Assembly: GCF_000425125.1 (NCBI RefSeq) | Contig: NZ_KE384307.1 | Coordinates: 186,001 to 250,000, forward strand | Reading direction: 5' to 3' | DNA: 64,000 nt | DNA from: Paenibacillus taiwanensis DSM 18679 | Lineage (GTDB): Bacteria; Bacillota; Bacilli; Paenibacillales; Paenibacillaceae | In this document: piece by piece, positions 8,147 to 18,756 of the stretch | Layout: each line of letters opens with the position of its first letter | How positions within the stretch are numbered: the stretch's first letter is position 1 | Program-made: the position numbers and the translations under genes | Notes under the pieces: model-generated | The model's input: the letters and a program-made list of their open reading frames with translations, nothing else | Told to the model about the DNA's origin: nothing | Databases searched by the model: none

Positions 8147-10357
8147 GTGAACGTTAGACATAAGTCGACATCTTGGTTTGCAGGACTTTTGGTTCTTGCG
8201 CTTATGGTAGGCATGCTGCCGTTTAATACGACCATTCATGCAGCCGCGGAGAAAGTGATCGGCCTGCAATTCGAATCATCTATTAATCCGGTATCCGTTG
8301 TGGTGGAAGGACAATCGCTTCATTTAAAAGTGCTCGCTACCATTCAAAAAGACAGTTCAACTGAACTACGAGACGTGACTGGGCTTGCGGAATGGTCTTC
8401 GCAGAACACAACCATTGCAACTGTGGATGCGGGTTGGGTAAAGGGCGTTGGCAAGGGAAGTGTGGAAGTTACAGCTAAATACCAAGGATTTGTTATCAAG
8501 AAGACAGTTAACTCGGAGTATCTGTATGACAAGATTTATGTACGTAATGCGGATTCTGGACAGGAAGTGGCGTCAGAGCTGAACGTGATGCTCGGTATGA
8601 AGCCGAATTGGAAAGTGTACGCTTACGATAAAGGGTCTTCCGTGGAAAACGATGTGACGGCAGATGCTGTCTGGTCTTCTTCGAATACAGAAGTAGCAGA
8701 GGTATCCAAAGGCAGCATTAAGTTAAAAGCTAAAGGTAACGCGGACATTACGGTTAAGCATAAAGGGATCGAGAAGAAGATCAAGCTGACCGTAGGTATT
8801 CCATACGATGAGCTTAAGATCGCTCCTAATCAACTGTTGGAGTTCACTTATGGCGGAACAGAGCAAGCGTTAGTCCTGACGGCTAAGAAGCCGGATGGAA
8901 CTGTTGATGTTGTTACTGAAAATGCTGAGTGGATGACTAGCGATGCAAACATTGTGGAAGTGAAAAAAGGGGTCGTTAAGCCTGTTAATGTGGGTACGGC
9001 TTCGATTACAGCCTCTTACTTGGGGCGCACAGCATCTGTAACAGCGGTAGTTCGCACATCCCATTTGGCGATGCGGATGACACCGGATAAGAAGCAGCAT
9101 GCTATGTTAGGCGATAACCCGATTCAGGTCAAAACATTTGTATTAAACAATCAAGGTGGTCAAGAGGAAGTAACCGTTGATGCAGAATGGACTTCTAGCA
9201 ATGTGATGGCTGCTACGGTGGAAAAAGGGCTCGTTTCATTTAAAAGTGCGGGCACAACAACAATTACGGCAAGCTACAAAGGCTTAACGAAGTCTGTTGA
9301 GATTACGGTATATCCATCTATCCAAAGTATTGAATGGACAGAAGCGATCAAACCAGATGCAAACGGCGTTAAGGAACGCAAGGAAGAATTGTTCGTAGAT
9401 GAATCCAAACCGTTCCCTAAAGTACAAGGTGTTACATTCAGTGGCGAAAAGATTGATATTAGCGAAGTTGTAAACTGGACTTCTGCAAATCCAGCCATTG
9501 CAAAAGTAGATGATGACAAATTAGTAGGTGTCACCACTGGTGAGACTCAAGTAACGGCTAACGTTCATGGCTACACACTCACGATGAAAACAACAGTAAA
9601 TCGCAAAGCTTTGTTACTGCGCGCAAATACAGAAGAGCTTAATTTGGTGACGGGGCGTGAAGTGCCTTCTCCAACAGTAACGGTAGTGTATACAGATGGG
9701 GAAGAGAAGGATGTCTCCCAAGAGATAAAATGGGAGTCCAGCTCACCTAACCTGCTCGTCCGTGAAGGGAAAATGAAAGGTCTTGTTGCTAGCAAAGTGA
9801 CTCTTAACGGAACGTTCTCTAACGTCAAGATTTCCTTAAAAGGCACGATCGAAGAGGAAATTGTAGCATTTGAAATTACTCCAGAGATCGTATACTTAAC
9901 GGCAAACAAGTCACAATCTGTTAAAGTTACAGGCAAGCAGCGTAATGGCAAGTCTGTTACTCTGACTTCACGTATTGATTGGAAGTCAGAAAATGAAAAG
10001 GTAGCTACTGTACGTGGCTCCAGTGTTAAAGGGCTCGTCATTGGCAGCACAAAGCTAGTTGGTGAATTCCAAGGCAATAAGCTCGAAGTGCCTGTTCATG
10101 TAAAGCCGCGTCTTGTAAAGCTCGAAGCAGCACCTACTTCGATCAAGCTGACAGTAGGTCAAAGTGCTTCCTGGAAAGTAAGCGCGATCTATGACACTGG
10201 TGAAGTGGTTGATGTCACACCACAAGCGACATGGGTGCCAAGCAGCACGAAGGTTAAAGTAGAACGTGGTACAGTAGTTGGAGCTGCAAAAGGCAGCGCA
10301 TCCATTAAGATTACATTTGATGGGAAATCCACATCCGTACGTGTAAGTGTGAAATAG
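8147..10357 (+). CDS. Secreted protein of eight tandem Ig-like (BIG2) domains
   Basis: A 736-residue exported protein. GTG start with GGAAGGGGAAG upstream; signal peptide residues 1-33 (MNVRHK, then a hydrophobic run ending IHAAA). The remainder is eight repeats of about 85-90 residues. Each ends in the BIG2 pattern: A/V-x-W-x-S-S/A-x-N/S, a V/I-A-x-V strand, K-G-x-V, then a G-x-x-x-I/V-T-A-x-Y/F-x-G strand. There is no enzymatic domain, sortase motif or S-layer-homology domain, so it may be a secreted spacer or adhesin-like protein held by other surface components. It is monocistronic, with tandem stem-loops after the stop. Confidence 0.85.
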   Translation: MNVRHKSTSWFAGLLVLALMVGMLPFNTTIHAAAEKVIGLQFESSINPVSVVVEGQSLHLKVLATIQKDSSTELRDVTGLAEWSSQNTTIATVDAGWVKGVGKGSVEVTAKYQGFVIKKTVNSEYLYDKIYVRNADSGQEVASELNVMLGMKPNWKVYAYDKGSSVENDVTADAVWSSSNTEVAEVSKGSIKLKAKGNADITVKHKGIEKKIKLTVGIPYDELKIAPNQLLEFTYGGTEQALVLTAKKPDGTVDVVTENAEWMTSDANIVEVKKGVVKPVNVGTASITASYLGRTASVTAVVRTSHLAMRMTPDKKQHAMLGDNPIQVKTFVLNNQGGQEEVTVDAEWTSSNVMAATVEKGLVSFKSAGTTTITASYKGLTKSVEITVYPSIQSIEWTEAIKPDANGVKERKEELFVDESKPFPKVQGVTFSGEKIDISEVVNWTSANPAIAKVDDDKLVGVTTGETQVTANVHGYTLTMKTTVNRKALLLRANTEELNLVTGREVPSPTVTVVYTDGEEKDVSQEIKWESSSPNLLVREGKMKGLVASKVTLNGTFSNVKISLKGTIEEEIVAFEITPEIVYLTANKSQSVKVTGKQRNGKSVTLTSRIDWKSENEKVATVRGSSVKGLVIGSTKLVGEFQGNKLEVPVHVKPRLVKLEAAPTSIKLTVGQSASWKVSAIYDTGEVVDVTPQATWVPSSTKVKVERGTVVGAAKGSASIKITFDGKSTSVRVSVK

Positions 10358-10428
10358 GAATACTCAATTTCGTATAGGCAATTATGTTAATTCATTCTAG
10401 CAGAACGATAATACAATTAACGAGAATA

Positions 10429-10484
10429 GGGGGTTCGCCCCCCGCTATTAACGCAGCTCTCCTTATGGAGGCTGCGTTTTTTGT
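10429..10484 (+). terminator. Tandem stem-loops ending the Ig-repeat transcript
   Basis: The first hairpin is GGGGG-TTCG-CCCCC (10429-10442), with a stabilising UUCG tetraloop. The second, AACGCAGC...GCTGCGTT (10450-10478), has an inner CTCC/GGAG pair and runs into TTTTTT, a good intrinsic terminator. Confidence 0.8.
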
Positions 10485-10899
10485 GATGTCCTGCTTATGG
10501 TAAGGAGGAGGACAAGAGAAGAATTGTTTAGACTTATCGCATGAATATTTGTAGCTTTTTACACAATAAATTATGCATTATTGCGTATAATTATTCATTT
10601 ATTCATGAATGCGTTTTCTTTGTTCGTGTGCTGTATTAACTTATAGAAGTGTGAAAAAAATGCAAGCAAATATGAAGGGGGTAAACTTGAATAACCCTTT
10701 GTGGACGGGGGTTCTTATGAATTTTAGCGAATATTGCTGTTATTGGAAACTCGTAATAAAAAGAAAAGTTATCGGCTCCATAAAAATAATAAATTGCCAT
10801 CAAATAGGTACGGTGCTAAAATGATATAATAACTAAAATGAATAATTATAAATATCGGACATACCTGAATTAAATAACATATAGAAAGGTTGCTTCCCA
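10485..10899 (+). promoter_or_regulatory. AT-rich gltB leader with sigma-A-like promoter
   Basis: A 415-bp gene-free stretch. TTGCCA (10794-10799), a 17-bp spacer and TAAAAT (10817-10822) form a good promoter about 75 bp before gltB. Gln- or nitrogen-responsive control would be expected from the gltAB family, but I could not identify a specific GltC- or TnrA-type site. Upstream of 10790 I see only AT-rich sequence. Confidence 0.5.
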
Positions 10900-13800
10900 A
10901 TGAAACAATACGGTATACCTACGAAGCAAGGATTATACGACCCGCAGTATGAGAAAGACGCTTGCGGTATGGGATTCGTCGCTCATATCAAAGGACAGAA
11001 GTCCCACGATATCGTCCGCCAGGCGTTGACCGTGTTGGTCAGTATGGAGCATCGCGGCGGTCAAGGCAGTGAACCGAATACGGGGGATGGGGCAGGCATT
11101 ATGCTGCAAATTCCGCACCGTTTCTTTGCACAGGAGATGAAGACTCAAGGTGTGGACCTGCCAGAGGCTGGCCGTTACGGCGTCGGAATGCTCTTTATGT
11201 CACAAGATACAGAGCTGCGTGAACGTCACGAGGCGACGATGCGCCGTATCGTGGAAGAGGAAGGACAACTTTTTCTCGGATATCGTACGGTACCTACCAA
11301 TGATGAGACATTGGGGCAATCTGCAAAGTCTGTTAAACCTTTTGTCCGTCAGGTGTTTATCGGCCGCAGTGCAGACATTCAGGAAGATCTCGCATTTGAG
11401 CGTAAGCTTTATTTAATCCGCAAGCAAGCTGAGCAGGCGATTCGTTATACGGGCGAAGCTGGAGCGGAAACGTTCTACATCCCGTCTATGTCTTGCCGCA
11501 AGATCGTATACAAAGGAATGCTGACGACAGAACAAGTAGGACACTTTTATCTTGATTTGCAGCAGCCAGCGTTTGAATCAGCGATTGCGCTTGTGCACTC
11601 TCGCTTCAGCACCAATACGTTCCCTAGCTGGGAGCGGGCCCATCCTTACCGCTTTATGATTCATAACGGTGAGATCAATACGCTGCGCGGCAATGTAAAC
11701 TGGATGCATGCACGTGAAACGCTGTGCCAGTCTGACATATTCGGCGAGGAACTGGCGAAGATCAAGCCGGTCATTAATCCAGATGGATCGGATACGGCCA
11801 TGTTTGACAATACGTTTGAATTTTTGTATTTGTCGGGTCGATCGCTGCCGCACGTCGCGATGATGATGGTGCCTGAACCGTGGTCCAACCATGAGAGCAT
11901 GGACCCGGCGAAGCGGGCATTTTACGAGTATCACAGCACGATGATGGAGCCGTGGGACGGACCGGCGGCTATGGCTTTTACGGACGGTATTCAAATAGGC
12001 GCTATACTTGACCGCAACGGGTTGCGCCCATCCCGTTATTATGTAACAAAGGACGATCTGATCGTACTTAGTTCGGAAGCAGGCGTATTGGATATCGCAC
12101 CAGAACGTATTTTATATAAGGACCGTCTGCGTCCGGGACGTATTTTGCTCGTTGACACGGAGCAAGGCCGTATTATTGCAGACGAGGAAGTTAAGGCGCA
12201 GATCGTAGCCGAAAATCCTTATCAGCAGTGGCTTGATGAGCACCTGGTTGGTCTGGAGGATCTTCCCGAAGCACCGGAAGTCATCGAGCCTAAGCACGAA
12301 AATGTGCAGCAGCGTCAACAAGCATTTGGCTTTACGTTTGAAGATTTGCGCAAGACACTCGAGCCGATGGCGACGAGTGGCATGGAGCCGATTGGTTCTA
12401 TGGGGTATGACGCACCACTTGCTGTGCTGTCGGACCGCCCTCAACGTTTGTACAACTACTTTAAGCAATTATTTGCGCAAGTGACGAATCCGCCTATCGA
12501 TGCGATTCGCGAAGAGATCGTGACTGCGACGGGCACAACGATCGGGCCAGAGCGCAACTTGCTCCACCCTGAGCCAGCGAGCTGCCGTCACATTAAGCTT
12601 GCTACACCTGTGCTTGCAAATGAGGAGTTTGCAAAGCTGCGGCATATCCGCAGGCCTGGCTTTAAATCGATCACTATTCCTATTTTGTTTACGGCAGCTG
12701 CTGGAGCAGAAGGATTACGCGATGCGATTAAGACGATGTGTGAAGCAGCTGATCGTGTAATCGGCAAAGGACATAACATTATAATTTTGTCTGACCGTGG
12801 CATCGATGCGGATAATGCTGCTATTCCGGCACTGCTTGCAGTGTCGAGCTTGCATCATCATTTGATTCGTCAAGGGACACGTACAAAGGTTAGCTTACTG
12901 TTGGAATCTGGCGAACCGCGTGAGGTTCATCATTATGCACTGCTCCTTGGTTACGGAGTAAGTGCGGTGAATCCTTATCTGGCATTCGAGACGTTGGATG
13001 ATATGATTCGCCAAGGGTTGCTGCGCGGCATTTCTCACGAGAAGGCTGTGAAGAACTACATTAAGGCAGCAACGAAAGGTGTCGTGAAGATTCTCTCGAA
13101 GATGGGAATCTCAACTGTTCAATCGTATCGTGGCGCCCAGATTTTCGAAGCTATTGGCCTGAAGCCAGAGTTCGTCGATGCGTACTTCACGTGGACGCCA
13201 TCACGAATTGGCGGCATTGGCTTAGAGGAAGTTACCGCGGAGGCGCTTAGCTACCATAATCGAGCCTTCTCGAATCAGGAAGGACGCGACAAGGAGCTTG
13301 ACTCAGGCGGAGATTATCAATGGCGCAAAAATGGCGAGGAGCATCTGTTTAATCCGCAGACGATCCATACGCTGCAAGAAGCTTGCCGCAAAGGCGACTA
13401 CAAGCTTTATAAGAAGTATTCCCATCTCGTATTAGGCGAGTATAATCATAACAATAATCTTCGCTCATTGTTGGAGATGAAGCCGATTGGCCCGGCGGTT
13501 CCGCTTGATGAGGTGGAAAGTGTGTCTTCGATCTTCAAGCGTTTTAAGACGGGGGCCATGTCATTTGGTTCCATCTCGAAGGAAGCGCATGAGAGCCTGG
13601 CCATTGCGATGAACCGCATCGGCGGCAAATCGAATTCGGGCGAGGGCGGCGAAGACCCGGCACGATTCGTGAAGGACGCGAATGGCGACTGGCGCCGTAG
13701 TGCGATTAAGCAGGTAGCATCGGGTCGTTTTGGAGTAACTTCGAATTATTTGGTAAATGCAGAAGAGATTCAAATTAAGATGGCGCAAGGGGCGAAGCCT

Positions 13801-15498
13801 GGAGAAGGCGGACAGCTCCCAGGACGAAAAGTATATCCTTGGGTTGCGGAAGTACGTGGTTCTACACCAGGTGTCGGCTTGATCTCACCGCCGCCGCATC
13901 ACGATATTTATTCGATCGAGGATTTGGCAGAGCTGATCTACGACTTAAAGAATGCCAATCCGCGTGCGTCGATTAATGTGAAGCTGGTGTCTGAGGTAGG
14001 AGTCGGCACAATTGCAGCTGGCGTTGCGAAAGGCCGCGCTGACATTATTCTCGTCAGCGGATACGATGGCGGAACGGGGGCTTCACCACAAGGGTCCATT
14101 CGCCATGCAGGACTGCCTTGGGAGCTTGGTCTTGCTGAGACGCATCAGACGCTTATTCTAAACAACTTGCGTGACCGCGTGAAGTTGGAGACAGATGGCA
14201 AGATGATGACGGGGCGTGATTTGGCTATTGCTGCGCTGCTAGGTGCTGAAGAGTATGGTTTCTCCACTGCCCCGCTTGTCGTTGTAGGATGTATTATGAT
14301 GAGAGTATGTCAGTTGGATACATGTCCGGTCGGCGTAGCTACGCAAAATCCAGAGCTGCGCAACAATTTTAAAGGTGATCCGCAGCATGTTGTGAACTTT
14401 ATGACATTTGTAGCGGAGGAACTGCGCGAAATTATGGCAGAGTTGGGCTTCCGCTCAATGGATGACATGATTGGCCAGACAGGCTGCTTAAATGTAAAAG
14501 AGGCAGTTGACCATTGGAAGGCGAAGCATGTGGACTTGTCTTCGCTTCTGCATCAGCCGGAATTGCCAGAAGGCTCTGCGCGAATTAAAGTTCGTGAGCA
14601 GAACCACGGGCTGGAAGAGACGCTGGATATGCAGCACCTCGTTCCTGCCGCGCAGGCTGCGCTTGAGAGCGGCAGCGCTGTTGAAGGCAGCTTTTCAATT
14701 ACGAACGTCAATCGTGCGACAGGCACGATTCTCGGCAGCGAAGTTACACGCAAGTACGGCGCAGCCGGCTTGCCAGAGGATACGATTCGTTTTCACTTTG
14801 TTGGATCGGCAGGACAGAGCTTCGGTGCCTTTGTACCTCGTGGCATGACGTTAACGGTGGAAGGGGACAGCAACGATTATGTTGGCAAAGGACTGTCCGG
14901 CGGCAAGCTTATAGTGAAGCCGTCTGCCAAGGCGACTTTTGCGGCAGAGGACAACGTCATCATCGGGAATACCGCATTTTATGGTGCAACAAGCGGCGAG
15001 GCCTTTATTCGTGGTATAGCAGGCGAACGCTTTGCTGTTCGAAATTCAGGTGTTCATACAGTTGTTGAAGGTGTGGGCGACCACGGTTGTGAGTACATGA
15101 CAGGCGGGCGAGTGATTGTATTGGGGCATACAGGCCGCAATTTCGCAGCGGGAATGTCGGGTGGTGTAGCGTACATTTTGGATACGGACAATTCGTTTGT
15201 GAATCGCTGTAATTTGGAGATGGTGCTGCTAGAGCGTGTCGAAGAGGAGCAGGAACAGGCTTATTTGAAGCAAATGATTGAAAAGCACGTTCAGCATACG
15301 GATAGTGCTATCGGCAGCCGGATATTGGCAGATTGGGAGGCGAAGCTGCCTCAGTTTGTACGTGTCATACCAAAGGACTACAAGCGGATGCTGGAACAGA
15401 TTGCAAAGGTTGAAGCAAAAGGTTTAGTTGGTGATGACGCGATATTAGCTGCATTTGAAGCCAATATGCGAGAATTAAGCCGAGTTGGCGGTAATTAA
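10900..15498 (+). CDS. gltB: Glutamate synthase (GOGAT) large subunit
   Basis: 1532 residues, the full usual length. It converts glutamine plus 2-oxoglutarate to two glutamates in nitrogen assimilation. Seen: an N-terminal glutamine amidotransferase whose nucleophile is Cys22, in DACGMGFVA after a short propeptide; a central domain; the FMN/2-oxoglutarate synthase domain with [15 protein letters not shown]; a 3Fe-4S motif Cys1131-x5-Cys1137-x4-Cys1142; and a C-terminal GXGXG beta-helix ([20 protein letters not shown]). The NADPH-binding small subunit gene gltD is not next to it: an MFS gene follows. The partner must be elsewhere, or the enzyme may use another electron donor. Confidence 0.97.
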   Translation: MKQYGIPTKQGLYDPQYEKDACGMGFVAHIKGQKSHDIVRQALTVLVSMEHRGGQGSEPNTGDGAGIMLQIPHRFFAQEMKTQGVDLPEAGRYGVGMLFMSQDTELRERHEATMRRIVEEEGQLFLGYRTVPTNDETLGQSAKSVKPFVRQVFIGRSADIQEDLAFERKLYLIRKQAEQAIRYTGEAGAETFYIPSMSCRKIVYKGMLTTEQVGHFYLDLQQPAFESAIALVHSRFSTNTFPSWERAHPYRFMIHNGEINTLRGNVNWMHARETLCQSDIFGEELAKIKPVINPDGSDTAMFDNTFEFLYLSGRSLPHVAMMMVPEPWSNHESMDPAKRAFYEYHSTMMEPWDGPAAMAFTDGIQIGAILDRNGLRPSRYYVTKDDLIVLSSEAGVLDIAPERILYKDRLRPGRILLVDTEQGRIIADEEVKAQIVAENPYQQWLDEHLVGLEDLPEAPEVIEPKHENVQQRQQAFGFTFEDLRKTLEPMATSGMEPIGSMGYDAPLAVLSDRPQRLYNYFKQLFAQVTNPPIDAIREEIVTATGTTIGPERNLLHPEPASCRHIKLATPVLANEEFAKLRHIRRPGFKSITIPILFTAAAGAEGLRDAIKTMCEAADRVIGKGHNIIILSDRGIDADNAAIPALLAVSSLHHHLIRQGTRTKVSLLLESGEPREVHHYALLLGYGVSAVNPYLAFETLDDMIRQGLLRGISHEKAVKNYIKAATKGVVKILSKMGISTVQSYRGAQIFEAIGLKPEFVDAYFTWTPSRIGGIGLEEVTAEALSYHNRAFSNQEGRDKELDSGGDYQWRKNGEEHLFNPQTIHTLQEACRKGDYKLYKKYSHLVLGEYNHNNNLRSLLEMKPIGPAVPLDEVESVSSIFKRFKTGAMSFGSISKEAHESLAIAMNRIGGKSNSGEGGEDPARFVKDANGDWRRSAIKQVASGRFGVTSNYLVNAEEIQIKMAQGAKPGEGGQLPGRKVYPWVAEVRGSTPGVGLISPPPHHDIYSIEDLAELIYDLKNANPRASINVKLVSEVGVGTIAAGVAKGRADIILVSGYDGGTGASPQGSIRHAGLPWELGLAETHQTLILNNLRDRVKLETDGKMMTGRDLAIAALLGAEEYGFSTAPLVVVGCIMMRVCQLDTCPVGVATQNPELRNNFKGDPQHVVNFMTFVAEELREIMAELGFRSMDDMIGQTGCLNVKEAVDHWKAKHVDLSSLLHQPELPEGSARIKVREQNHGLEETLDMQHLVPAAQAALESGSAVEGSFSITNVNRATGTILGSEVTRKYGAAGLPEDTIRFHFVGSAGQSFGAFVPRGMTLTVEGDSNDYVGKGLSGGKLIVKPSAKATFAAEDNVIIGNTAFYGATSGEAFIRGIAGERFAVRNSGVHTVVEGVGDHGCEYMTGGRVIVLGHTGRNFAAGMSGGVAYILDTDNSFVNRCNLEMVLLERVEEEQEQAYLKQMIEKHVQHTDSAIGSRILADWEAKLPQFVRVIPKDYKRMLEQIAKVEAKGLVGDDAILAAFEANMRELSRVGGN

Positions 15499-15725
15499 GC
15501 AGGCGGATTTAACACGGTGCTAGCCATTACTGCTTTTGGCACAGCGACCCTTCTATAGGGACTGCAAAATATTCCTTGAACGAACCTTAACCCTGGGCTA
15601 CGATATATACTTGTAGCGGCTCATTATTTAAGATTTAGCCGTGACAAGCATAGTATCGAACCCGGGGATGAGGTTCTTTGTGTTACATATGCTTCATTTC
15701 AATCGAACAGACGGTGATTACAGAT

Positions 15726-17027
15726 ATGAAGTATGCTCCAGTAGGGATGTTTCGCAACTATACGCGTGAGATGAGCGTATTTATTTGGGCAAGCATGATT
15801 AATTCGACAGGTGCTGCGCTCATGTGGCCGCTCACGACTATTTTTGTACATCAAGTGCTGAATCGCTCGTTGGCAGAAGCGGGCTTTGTTATTATGATGC
15901 AGATGTTAGGCAATGTGTTAGGACAATTTGCCGGAGGTTCACTTTACTACAAGTTTGGTGTTAGAAAGTTATTAATAGGCGCATTAGCTGTGACAGCGGT
16001 ATTTCAAGCTTCCCTGGTCGTAACCGCTTACTCCAGTTGGTGGGGTTACATTGTGACGATGTTTGTGATTGGTTTTACAGGTAATCTATCGCAGCCTGCT
16101 ATTCAATCCTTTATCGGATTTCGCTGGGCCGATCGAAGGGACGAGCTGTTTAATGTAGTTTATGTGGCCAACAATATTGGCGTAGCACTGGGAACAGCTC
16201 TAAGTGGTATTTTAGCTGATATTTCCTTTAATTTGACTTTTATATTAAATGCAAGCACGTCGGCAGCATTTGCGGTCTTTTTTTATTACTTCTTGCAGCA
16301 TATAAAAGAGGAGACAGCCCCAGCGAAGCCAAACGCAACTCCGTCCGTTAAGGGAGCACGAAGAGCCCAACTGGATGATATGCCTGATAAAGGTGCCATT
16401 CCACACTTGACGATTGTGGATCAATTGCGCAATGTTCGGCTGTATTTATTTCTGTCTGTCGGTTCGATGATGATATGGATGGCGAACAGCCTGTGGGGCA
16501 GCGGTGTTGCTCCTCACATTACCGATCAAGGGATGGAAATGAAGATGTACAGCTGGTTATGGACGTTAAATGGTATTCTTATTTTTGTGGGACAACCGAT
16601 AACGTCGTGGATGAAGCGTACAATTGCGCAACCGGTCACATCACAGCTAACCTGGAGTGCAGTGTTTTACAGTTTGGCTTACGTTGTCATATTACTATTT
16701 CCGTCCTATAGCGGCTTTATTGTAGCGATGATGATTGCGACGTTAGGGGAAATGCTTGTATCCCCGGCAGTTCCAGCTTTTCTGGCAGCTCGGGCTGGTC
16801 GAAATGCTCCATTTTACATGGGACTCGCAGGTGGAATCAGTTCAATAGGCAGAATGATCGGACCTGTTGCTTTAGGTGTCGCTTATGATAGTGGGGGACT
16901 CCAAGCTGTGATGCGTGTATCCGTTGTCATTGCTATAGTCGCTACAGTCAGTTTCATGCTGCATGCCTATTTACAAAAAAGTAAGCTTAGAGCGGAAAAA
17001 AACCAATATTATGACAACTATTCATAA
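15726..17027 (+). CDS. Major facilitator superfamily transporter
   Basis: 433 residues with twelve predicted membrane helices and an MFS loop motif (GSLYYKFGVRKLL, after helix 2). The cytoplasmic middle loop (around residues 198-230) is Lys/Pro/Ala rich. Best resemblance is to the drug/proton antiporter type (MDR family); substrate unknown. I chose ATG 15726 (MKYAPVGMFRNYTREM), although an in-frame TTG at 15678 has GATGAGG upstream and would add 16 residues. A weak promoter (TTGAAC at 15577) lies between it and gltB, so it may not depend on gltB transcription. Confidence 0.88.
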   Translation: MKYAPVGMFRNYTREMSVFIWASMINSTGAALMWPLTTIFVHQVLNRSLAEAGFVIMMQMLGNVLGQFAGGSLYYKFGVRKLLIGALAVTAVFQASLVVTAYSSWWGYIVTMFVIGFTGNLSQPAIQSFIGFRWADRRDELFNVVYVANNIGVALGTALSGILADISFNLTFILNASTSAAFAVFFYYFLQHIKEETAPAKPNATPSVKGARRAQLDDMPDKGAIPHLTIVDQLRNVRLYLFLSVGSMMIWMANSLWGSGVAPHITDQGMEMKMYSWLWTLNGILIFVGQPITSWMKRTIAQPVTSQLTWSAVFYSLAYVVILLFPSYSGFIVAMMIATLGEMLVSPAVPAFLAARAGRNAPFYMGLAGGISSIGRMIGPVALGVAYDSGGLQAVMRVSVVIAIVATVSFMLHAYLQKSKLRAEKNQYYDNYS

Positions 17028-17191
17028 AATTGATGTTTGATTCGACAAAAATAGAATGTGAAGTCCTATTAAGTGTCTCCATCGTCCGACAGATTACCTC
17101 ATTAAGATACGATATAATAAGGGAAGTCTCACGCATCCATGACTAATCTCACAAATGTGTACAAATAACGTGAAGTGGGGTAATTATAAAG

Positions 17192-17368
17192 ATGGAAGAT
17201 AAGAACCGGGCCAATATCCTAAGCGTGCAAAAGGAGGCTCAATCTCCAGATGAGCTTCGTTCCCATATTACACTGGATATTATTCAAGTCATGGAGCAGT
17301 TGGGCATTTCGATAGAAGAAGCTCCTGATCATATCAAGGCGATTCTTGAGAAGCATCGAAAAGACTGA
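17192..17368 (+). CDS. Small 58-residue protein, unknown
   Basis: A short open frame with ATG at 17192, GTGGGG upstream and a TATAAT box at about 17111. The product is acidic-polar and helical (MEDKNRANILSVQKEAQ... LEKHRKD), with a leucine/isoleucine pattern in HITLDIIQVMEQLGISIEEA. There is no signal peptide, membrane segment or cysteine. It sits alone between the MFS gene and a terminator, which supports a real unit. No family recognised. Coding is likely but not certain. Confidence 0.5.
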   Translation: MEDKNRANILSVQKEAQSPDELRSHITLDIIQVMEQLGISIEEAPDHIKAILEKHRKD

Positions 17369-17406
17369 GGCGGGATGGAAGGAAATTGTTAACAAAGGAC
17401 AATGAG

Positions 17407-17439
17407 AAACCGTGAAGGGCCGAGAGCCCTTCACGGTTT
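17407..17439. terminator. Bidirectional terminator
   Basis: AAACCGTGAAGGGC pairs perfectly with GCCCTTCACGGTTT around a 5-nt loop (CGAGA). It lies between the small ORF and the convergent XRE gene. Confidence 0.85.
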
Positions 17440-17508
17440 ATTTGTGTTGTAGTCATACCGACAGGCGGTTATATTCCGAAGTTGAATCGATAACATTCCC
17501 ATCGATGC

Positions 17509-17877
17509 CTAGCGCATCATTCGTTCTGCGCGCACAAAGGCGATAAATCGCTTTGCTTCTTCTTCGGTTAATTGATGACCATCAATAGTTAAATGAAATT
17601 GTTGCAGCATATCCTCATCGGACAATTCTAATTGATCTACAAAGGCACGAACGGGTTCAGACAAGTTCATGTCCGGAATAAGGGTTCTGCCTACCAAATA
17701 GTCGATGGACACCTCAAAGCAATCCGCTAACAAAGTTAATGTCTCAAAATCAGGCTTACGTCGATTTTTCTCGTAGTGGGACAAAGCGGCCCGAGTAATC
17801 CCCAATTTGGCTGCCAGATCTTCCTGAGTCCATCCTTTAGCTTCCCTAAGCTCTGCAATGCGATTACCTGTACTCAT
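17509..17877 (-). CDS. XRE-family repressor, probable regulator of the EPS locus
   Basis: 122 residues. N-terminal HTH_3 domain (residues 5-60): RIAELREAKGWTQEDLAAKL, GITRAALSHYEKNRRKPDFE, and LADCFEVSIDYLVGR. The C-terminal half is acidic/helical, perhaps for multimerisation (ELSDEDMLQQFHLTIDGHQL). An AAGGAGG site precedes the ATG. The gene is divergent from the EPS operon, whose promoter holds an inverted repeat of the size an XRE dimer would bind. In Bacillus the XRE protein SinR represses the eps operon, so a similar role here is a reasonable inference, though this protein is not SinR by layout. Confidence 0.9.
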   Translation of the reverse strand: MSTGNRIAELREAKGWTQEDLAAKLGITRAALSHYEKNRRKPDFETLTLLADCFEVSIDYLVGRTLIPDMNLSEPVRAFVDQLELSDEDMLQQFHLTIDGHQLTEEEAKRFIAFVRAERMMR

Positions 17878-18001
17878 GAGTAACAGCCTCCTTCAAACAC
17901 CTTAAATCAGCTAGTGCGCTCTTAATAAATATTAAAGTAACAAAATGTATCTATGAAAGCGTATTATTGGTAAGTATTCACATAAGTAACACAAAAAACG
18001 A

Positions 18002-18030
18002 TTGACACGATACTTTTTGTATCGTAAATT
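18002..18030 (+). promoter_or_regulatory. EPS promoter with inverted-repeat operator in the spacer
   Basis: TTGACA (18002-18007), exactly 17 bp, then TAAATT (18025-18030). The spacer is filled by ACGATAC-TTTTT-GTATCGT (18007-18025), a perfect 7-bp inverted repeat. Further GTATC half-sites occur at about 18055 and 18104. A repressor bound here would exclude RNA polymerase; the adjacent divergent XRE gene is the obvious candidate. Confidence 0.7.
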
Positions 18031-18204
18031 AAAGGAGTCGGAGGTTACATATTGTATCACAATCAATAGAAAAGAGTGTTGTCGAAACAAATAGTATCGT
18101 GGTGGTTGATTCCCAAAACATTCATGCTGCACATGTAATGAAATAAGCATCAGTCATTTGAACTTTCATATACTGCCTATAGAGGCATTTACAGGGGTCA
18201 TAAT

Positions 18205-18666
18205 ATGGATGCCAACAATCCTCCTTACACCATGAGTCTTCGCATCGCACTTCATAATCCGATTATCGCCTCCATGTCTATCTCACACATTAACCAACAT
18301 CGAATAGAGGCTGTCAAGACAAGCAAAGTGTTGGTCACGGCTATTAGTCCTGGGGGACTTCGAATGCTGTCCAATTTGGATTTGCCGCTTCAAGCAGAGA
18401 CGGATTACTCGCTACGATTTGAATTTGAACTTCAAGATGTATATCTGTCCATAGATGGTTGTCCAGTATGGAGCCGATTAACCGAAGGGATGTACGAATA
18501 CTCGGTCCGATGGCAACTTAATCAAAATGAGAAGCGATTGCTGCTTCGCTTATTAAATGAAAAATTAATCAACATGATGCCGCAGCAAAAACGAATACAC
18601 CACATGTACCGCACACTATCCACCCTTGCATTATCAACAAACAGAACTCGTTTTCATACGTCATAA
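18205..18666 (+). CDS. PilZ-like domain protein, first gene of EPS locus
   Basis: 153 residues, soluble. Residues 30-110 look like a PilZ beta-barrel: a strand ending KVLVTAISPGGLRM resembles the D/N-x-S-x-x-G motif of c-di-GMP receptors, followed by alternating strands (YSLRFEFELQDVYLSIDG). The RxxxR arm is not obvious, so c-di-GMP binding is uncertain. ATG 18205 has AGGGG 8 nt upstream. The gene starts about 170 nt downstream of the operator-bearing promoter. It could tie polysaccharide output to a second messenger or be a degenerate structural PilZ. Confidence 0.55.
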   Translation: MDANNPPYTMSLRIALHNPIIASMSISHINQHRIEAVKTSKVLVTAISPGGLRMLSNLDLPLQAETDYSLRFEFELQDVYLSIDGCPVWSRLTEGMYEYSVRWQLNQNEKRLLLRLLNEKLINMMPQQKRIHHMYRTLSTLALSTNRTRFHTS

Positions 18667-18695
18667 CATGGTTATGCTTCATATCTTACATCATT

Positions 18696-18724
18696 TTGAG
18701 CAATCTCGCACTTCATTTTATACG
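18696..18724 (+). promoter_or_regulatory. Possible secondary EPS promoter
   Basis: TTGAGC (18696-18701), 17 bp and TATACG (18719-18724), ahead of the phosphatase gene. It is a weak match and could give expression independent of the upstream operator. Confidence 0.3.
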
Positions 18725-18756
18725 ATCTGCTACATAGGTAAGGACGTGTTGCATAG

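Noticed and set aside
10609-10824. 71-residue open frame in the gltB leader
   Set aside because: No ribosome site, composition like random AT-rich DNA, and it contains the likely gltB promoter.
10485-10899. T-box or amino-acid riboswitch before gltB
   Set aside because: No AGGGUGGNACCGCG-like box and no specifier-type stem found.
18088-18150. About 20-codon leader peptide between EPS promoter and first gene
   Set aside because: The open frame (VLSKQIVSWW...) has a weak start and no link to the RBS at 18041.
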